From an uncultured Bacteroidia bacterium (lineage in GTDB: Bacteria; Bacteroidota; Bacteroidia; Bacteroidales; F082): a stretch of DNA of 64,000 nt. Every line of letters starts with the position of its first letter. The stretch's first letter is position 1. The notes beneath the pieces are model-generated. The model did no database searches. It was given only the letters and a program-made list of their open reading frames with translations, and had not been told where the DNA came from. The translations under genes and the position numbers were made by a program. The DNA is taken from the NCBI GenBank assembly GCA_902801625.1, contig CADCJI010000004.1, positions 62,001 through 126,000 of the forward strand. The letters are read 5' to 3'. Of the stretch, positions 8,538 through 15,382 are shown piece by piece.

Positions 8538-9026
8538 ATGAAAAAACACTATCAGAGAACCTTGTTGACCGTATGCTTCTGTTTGGCTTTTATCAGTAGT
8601 TTTGCCCAAGTGAAAGTGTATAAAGGAAATTCCTCATACAGCAGCGATGTGATATGCAACCTGAGGGATAACAAAGTGTATAAAGGCAATTCCTCATACA
8701 CATCCGACATCCTATGCCGGATTGACGACAACAAGGTGTACAAGAACAATTCCTCCTACCGCAGTGATATCTTGTTCACCATCAGGGATGGCAAAGTCTA
8801 TAGAGGATCGTCATCGTATTCATCTGATGTTGTTTTCACCATCAAGGATGGCAAGCTCTATAAAGGCAATTCGAACTATAATTCAGACATTTTTGCCAAT
8901 AAGAAAGGTCTCAAAGTGTATAAAAACAACTCCAGTTATTCATCGGATGTCGATTTCACCCTATCCGACAATGTCACCATCGAACAGTTTGTGGCCATTT
9001 GGTATGCGGTGAAGTATTGTTGGTAG
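8538..9026 (+). CDS. Secreted protein built from six KVYKGNSSYxSDI repeats
   Basis: 162 residues: signal peptide (to AQ at about residue 24), then six near-identical units of about 19-20 residues, each reading K-V/L-Y-K/R-G/N-N/S-S/N-S/N-Y-x-S-D-I/V followed by a short DDNK or KDGK linker. A unique tail of about 25 residues ends VAIWYAVKYCW. The regular aromatic repeats suggest a beta-helix or beta-solenoid. The repeats are also similar at DNA level, so copy number may change by slippage. I recognise no enzyme motif. It is convergent with the next gene. Confidence 0.75.
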   Translation: MKKHYQRTLLTVCFCLAFISSFAQVKVYKGNSSYSSDVICNLRDNKVYKGNSSYTSDILCRIDDNKVYKNNSSYRSDILFTIRDGKVYRGSSSYSSDVVFTIKDGKLYKGNSNYNSDIFANKKGLKVYKNNSSYSSDVDFTLSDNVTIEQFVAIWYAVKYCW

Positions 9027-9044
9027 CTATGATGAACAATTGGT

Positions 9045-10196
9045 TCAGAACCTATAAACCAATATTCCTTTCAGCATCCAGTCGTGGAAAACGCCTCTGA
9101 AACTGATGTCGTCCACATAAGTGGGAAGGTCCATCTGGCTGGCATCGAAAGCGTCACGGCTGCGGAAGTAGAACCTGTTGTATGTAAACTGAGTGGAGAA
9201 AAAGAATCGCCACATGGTAAGGCCAACGGCAGCACTGCCAATATAGTTGGGCATGGGATAACACCAGATCTTTGAAATCTTTTCTCCAGTATTGTAAACC
9301 TCACTGGTCTCCTCATCAGAGCCGTATTCATACGATGTGGTTTTCAGGTAATTGACTAAGGTAATTACCGGCATGGCCGTCAGGTTTAGGGTAATGTTGC
9401 GTAGGCCTTGGTCACGAGGTCCAATGGGGTCTTTATGCCAAAGAACGAAATTGACAGAATAGCCGCCGCCTATTGAGGCTTGCATGGTTGAGAAACAATC
9501 CAGCATGTTGTAGGAATCCCATGAAGCCTCAGGGGAGTTGTATAGGCTGCCTTGCATATAGCGTGCCGTCAGCATCCAGGAACCTGCCGTATGGCGTTGT
9601 ATGAGACCAATCTTATAGGCGGCAGGGTAGGCGAAACGCTTGTTGTTGAAGGCATAGTAGCCGTCAACGGTAAAGTTCTTCAAAACGGCAGCCTCTTTGG
9701 TGGTGATTGTGTCGTGAAAGTAGCCCTCGACACCTTCTTGACCAACGGTCAACGATGAAATAAAAGGATTGGTGATTTTAGAATAATTGAACTTCGCGCC
9801 CCAAGACTTGCCCATGATGCCTAAGCCGAAGGCGCTCTTTTTCCATGCACTTCGTGGCCCCACTTCCAAGCTGTAACCTAAGGCAACATTGCCATAGCCC
9901 ACTTCGAGGCCAATCTTCTTGCAGAGGTTTTCAGAGAGGCTGTATTGCGACAAGCCTGCCAGCCTTTCATTGTTAGCGAAATCAATCATGAAATTGGCAT
10001 CCACATCGAAGCCGGCTTTCTGTCCTGTAGTAAACAAGCCTAATGAGAAACAAGGGCTCGGCTGGTAGATACGTGTCGTATCGACCACGGCTGGCTTAGT
10101 CAGGAAATGGTTGGCTTTTTGCCAAATGGTGAGTTCTTGGGCTTTGAGGAAAGTCGTGCATAAAACTATTGCTAGGATGAGTAGAAGTCTTTTCAT
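9045..10196 (-). CDS. DUF4421-type outer-membrane protein
   Basis: 383 residues with a signal peptide ending LKAQ. The body alternates Tyr/Phe/Gly-rich strands (GLEVGYGNVALGYSLEVG, GGGYSVNFVLWH) and ends GILVYRF, a terminal aromatic typical of barrel insertion. The opening pattern (DTTRIYQPSPCFSLGLF) and length suggest the DUF4421 family of Bacteroidetes barrels. No function is known. No neighbour shares its strand or spacing closely enough to imply an operon. Confidence 0.65.
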   Translation of the reverse strand: MKRLLLILAIVLCTTFLKAQELTIWQKANHFLTKPAVVDTTRIYQPSPCFSLGLFTTGQKAGFDVDANFMIDFANNERLAGLSQYSLSENLCKKIGLEVGYGNVALGYSLEVGPRSAWKKSAFGLGIMGKSWGAKFNYSKITNPFISSLTVGQEGVEGYFHDTITTKEAAVLKNFTVDGYYAFNNKRFAYPAAYKIGLIQRHTAGSWMLTARYMQGSLYNSPEASWDSYNMLDCFSTMQASIGGGYSVNFVLWHKDPIGPRDQGLRNITLNLTAMPVITLVNYLKTTSYEYGSDEETSEVYNTGEKISKIWCYPMPNYIGSAAVGLTMWRFFFSTQFTYNRFYFRSRDAFDASQMDLPTYVDDISFRGVFHDWMLKGILVYRF

Positions 10197-10277
10197 CGGT
10201 AATGATTTAACTACATTGATTCTTTGTATTTGTCACAAAGACATATTTCTTTAATTCTCTATTTTTGCTACTGATGA

Positions 10278-10598
10278 CTACTTTCTTTCAGAAAGAAACT
10301 TCCTGATTTTTTTGTCATCCATGCGATTGTTCCAAAGCAGAATGATGTCAATTCTTGTTTCTTGAACGGAATAGTATACCCTTGTATGTCGAGAATGAAG
10401 CACTCGTAAAGGCTTGCCTTTGAATTTGTATCTTGATTCAGAAGTGCCTAATTCGGGAAACTCAGCCAACAAATCAATTTGGGAAATGATGTTGTCGTAA
10501 ACTTGCAAAGCCACATTTTGTCCTTGATTCTGAAGGACATAATCAACTATGGCAGCCAATTCGCCTTCTGCTTCCTTGAGCCATAGAATCTCTCTCAT
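10278..10598 (-). CDS. ParE/RelE-family toxin
   Basis: 106 residues. The pattern LKEAEGELAAIVDYV, then FPELGTSES, then LRVLHSRHTRVYYSVQE...IDIILLWNNRMD is that of the RelE/ParE fold: small toxins that cleave ribosome-bound mRNA (RelE) or block gyrase (ParE). Sequence alone does not separate the two; the long N-terminal helix and the ending favour the ParE-like group. Its start overlaps the antitoxin stop by four bases, the usual coupling. Confidence 0.85.
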   Translation of the reverse strand: MREILWLKEAEGELAAIVDYVLQNQGQNVALQVYDNIISQIDLLAEFPELGTSESRYKFKGKPLRVLHSRHTRVYYSVQETRIDIILLWNNRMDDKKIRKFLSERK

Positions 10599-10852
10599 GC
10601 CAACATCGCTTTGATACGAGCCTTGACCTCATTATGAGAAACGAATTCGGCTGTGCCATCTTCGATGCTTTGCATGCGCTCATTGAGAAGTCTTTCCACT
10701 TCATCCTCAGTGTAGCAGCATGGTGGAGTGTCGGTATTTCTTTCCTTTTGCGACACCAATTCCATTGCGAAATTCCTCACTTTTCGAGTAAGTTCTTCAG
10801 GAGAGAAATTGCCATAAGTCGGCAAATTGATATTGATGGATACTCCGTGCAT
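10595..10852 (-). CDS. Antitoxin partner of the ParE/RelE-type toxin
   Basis: 85 residues, directly upstream of and overlapping the toxin. The N-terminal half (SININLPTYGNFSPEELTRKVRNFAMEL) looks like a DNA-binding ribbon or helix. The acidic C-terminal half (TEDEVERLLNERMQSIEDG) is the part that would wrap the toxin. Promoter box CAAAAGTA lies 27 bases upstream. The pair is probably autoregulated, as is usual for such modules. Confidence 0.75.
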   Translation of the reverse strand: MHGVSININLPTYGNFSPEELTRKVRNFAMELVSQKERNTDTPPCCYTEDEVERLLNERMQSIEDGTAEFVSHNEVKARIKAMLA

Positions 10853-10878
10853 TTTGATCTACTATTTCTTTCTGACCG

Positions 10879-10886
10879 CAAAAGTA
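10879..10886 (-). promoter_or_regulatory. Promoter -7 box of the toxin-antitoxin pair
   Basis: CAAAAGTA on the plus strand reads TACTTTTG on the minus strand, 26 bases before the antitoxin start. Confidence 0.6.
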
Positions 10887-10941
10887 ACAACATTTTTTGA
10901 ATATTTTGTTGTTTTAGATTGAATTATTTGAATGGTTTTAC

Positions 10942-10980
10942 AAAAAACCGCCCGCCAGGATTGTTCCTAACGGGCGATTT
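10942..10980 (-). terminator. Terminator after the prolyl oligopeptidase
   Basis: Arms CGCCCG (10949-10954) and CGGGCG (10971-10976) with an inner AGGA / TCCT stem; read on the minus strand it runs into TTTTTT. Confidence 0.85.
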
Positions 10981-11000
10981 CTGTATATAAAAGTCGGTGA

Positions 11001-13151
11001 TTATTTCACGACTTTAGGATATGTCAATCCCATGTTATAAAGGATAAACGAATAAATATCAGCCTGTTCTTCCAGAACCTTGGAAATCGGCTTGCCGCCG
11101 CCGTGACCGGCCTTGGTGTCGATGCGGATGATCTTGGGCTGGTCGCCGGTCTGGGCGGCTTGCAAGGCAGCTGCATACTTGAACGAGTGGGCGGGTACCA
11201 CGCGGTCGTCGTGGTCGGCAGTGGTGACCATGATGGCGGGATAGTGTACGTCAGCACCGCTCTTGATGGTGTGCAGCGGCGAGTAGGCATACAAAGCCTT
11301 GAACATGGCCTCATCATCTTCGCTGGTGCCATAGTCACTGGCCCAGTTCCAACCGATGGTGAAGAGGTGGTAACGCAACATGTCCATCACGCCGACTTGC
11401 GGCACGGCCACGGCGAAGAGGTCGGGGCGCTGGTTGACGACAGCACCGACGAGCAGACCGCCGTTGGAGCCACCATTCAGTGCCAAGTATTTCGACGAGG
11501 TGTAGCCATTATTGATAAGGTATTCGGCGCAGGCGATGCAGTCGTCGAAGACATTCTGCTTCTGTAATTTGGTGCCGGCGATGTGCCATTCCTCACCGTA
11601 TTCGTTGCCACCGCGCAGGTTCATCTGGGCGTAGATGCCGCCATTCTCGATGAAGGGCAGGCGCGAGGTGCTGAAGCCCGGGTTGAGGGTGATGTTGAAG
11701 CCGCCGTAGCCATACAGGAAGGTCGGGTTGGTGCCGTTCTTCTGCAGGCCTTTCTTATAGGTCAGGAACATCGGGACCTTGGTACCGTCCTTCGAGTCGA
11801 CGAAGACCTGTTCGGTGACGTAGTCGTCAGACTTGAAGTCGATGGCAGGAGCACGGAACACCGTCGAGGTGTTGTCGTCGATGTTGTATTGGTAAATCGT
11901 GGTCGGGAAGGCAAAGGAGGTGAAGGCGTAGAACACTTCGGGCTCCTCGTATTTGCTGCTGAAACCGACGGCACCGTAGGTGGGCAGGGCAATCTCGTGG
12001 AGTTGCTGACCGTCCATGGTGTAGACGTAGGCGTGGTTGGCGGCATCCTTGTCGTAGGTGACAATCATCTTGCCCTTGGCGAGGCTGATGCCAGCGATGA
12101 CGTTGTCGCTCTCTGGAATCACGTCGACCCAGTTTTCCATCTGCGGGGTCTTGGCTGGCACACGGCAGATGCGGCCCTTGGGTGCGTTGTAGTTGGTGAA
12201 GATATACAGCGTGTCGTTGATGACATCGATGGGACCATATTGGTAGTCCATATCATCGGCAATTTGCACGAACTTGCCCTTCGGGTCTTGCATGTCGCGG
12301 ATCCATAGCGTGCTGCCTGCGCCTTGGCCGCTCTCGAAGAGGAACATGTAATGCTCGTCTTCGGTGAGGTCGACCTGGTGGAAGTAACGCGGCTGTTTAG
12401 GATTGGAATAGAAGAGTTCGTCTTGCTCCTGTGGCGTGCCGAGCTTGTGGTAGTAGATCTTGTGGTTTTCGTTCACGTTGCTGAACTCCTTGCCGGCTTC
12501 GGGGCGGTCGTAGGCGGCGTAGAAGAAGCCGTCCTTATACCACGAGGCACCCGTGAACTTGGCCCATTCGATGTGGTCGGGGAGGAGTTCGAGGGTGGCC
12601 ATGTCCTTCACATATATCTCGACCCAGTCGGAGCCGCTGCGCTGGATGGTGTAGGCCATGTATTTGCCGTCGTTGGAGAAGCTGATGCCGCCCAGCGAGA
12701 CGGTGCCGTCATCGGAGAGTTTGTTGGGGTCTAACAAGACGGTGGGTTCGCCGTCAAGCGTCTCCTGCATGTAGATGACGCTTTGGTTCTGGAGGCCGTC
12801 GTTCTTCGAGTAGATGTAGCGGCCGTGTTTCTTGGAAGGCATGCCGTAGCGTTCGTAGTCCACGAGTTGCGTGAGGCGGTCCTTGAGAGCACTGCGGAAG
12901 GGGATGTGGCTGAGGTAGTCTTGTGTGACTTCATTCTGTTCCTTGACCCATTTCGCGGTCTCGGCGGAGGTGTCGTTTTCGAGCCAACGGTACGGGTCGG
13001 CGACCTTCGTGCCGAAGTAGTCTTCAACGACGGTAGTGTCTTTTCTCGTCTCGGGGTAAGCCTTGACGGAATAGCGTTCAGGCTGCTGTGGTTGTTGGTT
13101 GCAGCCGAATAGGGTGATTGTGCCCATAACTAATAAGGTGAGTTTTTTCAT
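11001..13151 (-). CDS. Prolyl oligopeptidase lipoprotein (S9A family)
   Basis: 716 residues. The lipobox LFGC (Cys17) suggests attachment to the periplasmic or outer membrane. Residues about 30-430 form the seven-bladed propeller that gates access (opening DPYRWLEND is diagnostic). The C-terminal alpha/beta-hydrolase carries GGSNGG (nucleophile Ser near 558), HDDRVVP (Asp near 647) and AGHGGG (His near 682). The enzyme cuts short peptides after proline. It is transcribed alone, with a terminator just downstream. The length fits the family (about 700). Confidence 0.93.
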   Translation of the reverse strand: MKKLTLLVMGTITLFGCNQQPQQPERYSVKAYPETRKDTTVVEDYFGTKVADPYRWLENDTSAETAKWVKEQNEVTQDYLSHIPFRSALKDRLTQLVDYERYGMPSKKHGRYIYSKNDGLQNQSVIYMQETLDGEPTVLLDPNKLSDDGTVSLGGISFSNDGKYMAYTIQRSGSDWVEIYVKDMATLELLPDHIEWAKFTGASWYKDGFFYAAYDRPEAGKEFSNVNENHKIYYHKLGTPQEQDELFYSNPKQPRYFHQVDLTEDEHYMFLFESGQGAGSTLWIRDMQDPKGKFVQIADDMDYQYGPIDVINDTLYIFTNYNAPKGRICRVPAKTPQMENWVDVIPESDNVIAGISLAKGKMIVTYDKDAANHAYVYTMDGQQLHEIALPTYGAVGFSSKYEEPEVFYAFTSFAFPTTIYQYNIDDNTSTVFRAPAIDFKSDDYVTEQVFVDSKDGTKVPMFLTYKKGLQKNGTNPTFLYGYGGFNITLNPGFSTSRLPFIENGGIYAQMNLRGGNEYGEEWHIAGTKLQKQNVFDDCIACAEYLINNGYTSSKYLALNGGSNGGLLVGAVVNQRPDLFAVAVPQVGVMDMLRYHLFTIGWNWASDYGTSEDDEAMFKALYAYSPLHTIKSGADVHYPAIMVTTADHDDRVVPAHSFKYAAALQAAQTGDQPKIIRIDTKAGHGGGKPISKVLEEQADIYSFILYNMGLTYPKVVK

Positions 13152-13171
13152 TTATGGTTGATTTAAAGATT

Positions 13172-13193
13172 TAAAATTCAAAATTCAAAATTC
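13172..13193. repeat. Short tandem repeat of AAAATTC
   Basis: Three back-to-back copies of a 7-base unit upstream of the prolyl oligopeptidase start, next to the palindromic element at 13199. Confidence 0.6.
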
Positions 13194-13198
13194 AAAGA

Positions 13199-13275
13199 TT
13201 CGACGGGCTCGGGACTATCCTTGTCGTCGCTTCGCGTCACTGCGAGGTTGAGCCTGCCACGAGCGAAGCGTGATG
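13199..13275. repeat. REP-like palindromic element
   Basis: Two overlapping inverted pairs: GGGCTC with GAGCC, and GCTTCGC (13229-13235) with GCGAAGC (13263-13269). The outer part resembles the better-preserved palindrome at 29536-29594. Such elements are common between genes in Bacteroidetes. Confidence 0.5.
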
Positions 13276-13359
13276 GAAGCAGTCCATAAATTCAGCAAAC
13301 AAAAGTACGACAAAATGTTATATGAAAATGGAAAAGTGGCGGTGAATTGTTATTTTTTA

Positions 13360-13367
13360 TAGTTTTG
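13360..13367 (+). promoter_or_regulatory. Promoter -7 box of the nucleotidyltransferase gene
   Basis: TAGTTTTG, 19 bases before the ATG at 13387. Confidence 0.55.
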
Positions 13368-13386
13368 CGTCATAATTGAAAAGTGT

Positions 13387-13710
13387 ATGCTGCCATCAGA
13401 AAAAGAAACCATATTGAGTTCCATTCGTGCTTTGGGTGCCAAGGTGCTGCCTAAAGGAGCCAGGCTTATCCTGTTTGGATCGCAGGCCCGCAACGACGTG
13501 CGTGAAGATTCCGTCTGGGATTTGCTCATCTTGCTCGATAAGCAACTGCAAAACGACATTTTTGGAACGTATACCTATCCATTCGTAGAGTTAGGCCAGG
13601 AATATGGCACTTATTTCAGCCCGAAAATCTACACCTTTGTGGAATGGGCCAAACGAAAGGGCACATTGTTTTATGATAATATTGATAGGGAAGGGGTGAT
13701 ATTATGCTGA
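13387..13710 (+). CDS. MNT-type minimal nucleotidyltransferase, missing one catalytic Asp
   Basis: 107 residues of the DNA-polymerase-beta-like nucleotidyltransferase fold. LFGSQARND (30-37) is the GS motif. The metal-binding DxD that follows as SDIDLLV in active members reads SVWDLLI here (Val43 in place of the first Asp, Asp45 kept). Active MntA antitoxins AMPylate their HEPN toxin partner HepT; loss of this Asp probably abolishes that. Its stop overlaps an ATG that begins a decayed HEPN-like frame, so the pair looks like a dying MntA/HepT-type module. A different, non-catalytic role is possible. Confidence 0.75.
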   Translation: MLPSEKETILSSIRALGAKVLPKGARLILFGSQARNDVREDSVWDLLILLDKQLQNDIFGTYTYPFVELGQEYGTYFSPKIYTFVEWAKRKGTLFYDNIDREGVILC

Positions 13711-13803
13711 CTGATTAAGAAAGAAAAAACCTTGGTGCCCACTGTTGTAGTCTTTCTCGACACTTTGGAGCAGCTTATTCGAGAAGATGGGTATTTAGAC
13801 TAA
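13704..13803 (+). pseudogene. Remnant of a HEPN-domain partner gene
   Basis: ATG at 13704 overlaps the upstream stop. It opens MLTD, then an in-frame TAA, then ERKNLGA, which resembles the usual HEPN opening (MLTDEERxxLV). About 30 bases on, in another frame, the sequence reads FLDTLEQLIREDGYLD before a stop at 13801-13803, like the last helix of such proteins. The middle of about 80-90 residues is gone. I infer a deletion plus point decay. Confidence is limited because the segments are short. Confidence 0.4.
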
Positions 13804-13916
13804 ATGACATTTTTTTTCATAATTCCTTCTCCATTTCAATATTTTTTTGTTTCTTTGCCTTGCCAAACGCACAATAATGCGCTTGACAGACATGATGGAA
13901 AGACGTTGAACTGACG

Positions 13917-14084
13917 TTTTATCTGCGACACATTGAATCTCGCAAATTCTAATCTCTCGCACGGTAAGACAATGTTCGACGTCCATTGTTTCGTATATAC
14001 ATTTGTGTATATAATCGAAGCGTGGGCATCGGCATTGTTTATCCTCGAGAGATGGGCAATGCGAGAGCCTAATGTGTGGGATAA
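13917..14084. repeat. Long imperfect inverted repeat (about 75-base arms)
   Basis: The centre is a perfect TATATACA / TGTATATA stem with loop TTTG (13994-14013). Outward, matched blocks continue on both arms: TTCG/CGAA, ACAATG/CATTGT, CTCTCG/CGAGAG, TCTCGCA/TGCGAGA, CACATT/AATGTG (13929-13934 with 14071-14076) and TTATC/GATAA. Many mismatches are T on the left facing G on the right, which pair as U-G in a plus-strand RNA. It fills most of the gap between the decayed HEPN frame and the lipoprotein gene at 14194. Open frames inside it are by-products of the repeat. Confidence 0.7.
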
Positions 14085-14193
14085 GCAAGGTTATGACTCC
14101 CGCGCTTTTTCTTTTATGTTTTAATGATGGTTTATTCGGTTGGTGAAGGAGTCGACCAACAAAAAGAAATGAAATCACATTAAAATAATCAAT

Positions 14194-15366
14194 ATGCAAA
14201 AGTTTATAAAGGTCATAGCAGCCTTAATGCTAACGGTAGCAATGGTTTGTGCCGCAGGATGTACTAAACCAGATGACCCGAACGACCCTAATAATGGTGG
14301 TAATAATGGCGGAAATGGTGGGGGTGGTTCCAACGGAACAGAACTTCCAGCTGGTATGTATCTTGGTGTCATAGGTTTCAATACCTCCTTGCACACCAAA
14401 CCGATTACCCGTCTTGATGAGCAATCGATTAGAGAAACCAGCGCTTTTATTGATAATTTACAGATGGATGATGCCACTTTGCTTATTGAAGCAGTGAATA
14501 CTTCTTTGGATATGCTTTATTCAAGCGGTATTCCGAAGGATTTGATCAATGTCTCCATTGTCAACTTCACCGATGGTATGGACGAAGGCTCGTGGCATTA
14601 TTCTAATAGCCATCATGGCACAAACTATAGTGATGGGTCCCAGTATCTTCAAGCGGTAACGCAGCGTATCCAAAATATGAAAATTGCCGAGAAACCCATT
14701 GAAGCCCATACCATTGCATTCAAAGGTGCTGATGTCTATGACTATAACTTTTTCCGTAGTACAATTGAAGGGATTTCTTCGTCTCAGAGTTATGTGCATG
14801 AAGCTGAGGTCTTTTCTCAGGTTAAGACCTATTTTGAGGAAATCGCGGAGAATCTTCACCAAACCTCAAAAAATTCGATTCTGACGATACGCTTCCCAGT
14901 TCCAAATACGCTGCCCGCTCGAATACGTTTCACTTTCGATTCCGCAAATAGCGCATTACAGTCGCATCAATATATCGAAGGAGTTTTTGTTATGGGCTCT
15001 GACGGAAATGGCGTGCTGACCAATGTGCAATATGTGGGTTTGAGCAGTTCAAGCGGAAACGCGGTCTCGGCAAGTTCAATGGGAGACATCAAGGCCGAAT
15101 TCAAGTTTGAAGGCATGAAAGACGCTAACGGCAACCACTTTACGAACAGCAACATCGCAAATGTCAAGAAGTGGACATGTCTCGACGACAATACTTGGGT
15201 TCAAAACTCTGAATGGAATAATTCGGGGAATACCGAGGTCAACAATGAATACTACAGTTCTCTTATCATATTGAATTTGGATTGTTCGTTATCGTTAGGC
15301 AACCAGGCCTTTGGAGAGTTGAAGGATGCCGCCAAGGATTTTGTTAGTATTTTGAAAACCAACTAA
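14194..15366 (+). CDS. Lipoprotein with a von Willebrand A-like domain
   Basis: 390 residues. The lipobox CAAGC gives Cys23, followed by an Asn/Gly/Pro-rich linker (25-48). Residues about 55-230 resemble a VWA fold: a central strand and turn NVSIVNFTDGMDEGSW, preceded by a helix (ATLLIEAVNTSLDMLYSS). The classical MIDAS DxSxS is not seen (FNTSLHT at the place expected), so metal binding is doubtful. The C-terminal part is beta-rich and unknown. The next lipoprotein gene starts 16 bases after its stop, so they likely form an operon and may act together at the surface. Confidence 0.65.
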   Translation: MQKFIKVIAALMLTVAMVCAAGCTKPDDPNDPNNGGNNGGNGGGGSNGTELPAGMYLGVIGFNTSLHTKPITRLDEQSIRETSAFIDNLQMDDATLLIEAVNTSLDMLYSSGIPKDLINVSIVNFTDGMDEGSWHYSNSHHGTNYSDGSQYLQAVTQRIQNMKIAEKPIEAHTIAFKGADVYDYNFFRSTIEGISSSQSYVHEAEVFSQVKTYFEEIAENLHQTSKNSILTIRFPVPNTLPARIRFTFDSANSALQSHQYIEGVFVMGSDGNGVLTNVQYVGLSSSSGNAVSASSMGDIKAEFKFEGMKDANGNHFTNSNIANVKKWTCLDDNTWVQNSEWNNSGNTEVNNEYYSSLIILNLDCSLSLGNQAFGELKDAAKDFVSILKTN

Positions 15367-15382
15367 TTAAACAATCAATCTT

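Noticed and set aside
11103-13112. Long plus-strand frames opposite the prolyl oligopeptidase
   Set aside because: Val/Gly/Asp-rich shadow products of a G+C-rich gene; the minus strand carries all catalytic motifs.
13795-14199. Open frames on both strands in 13.8-14.2 kb
   Set aside because: They lie within the long inverted repeat, have no promoter or recognisable protein features, and mirror each other because of the repeat.
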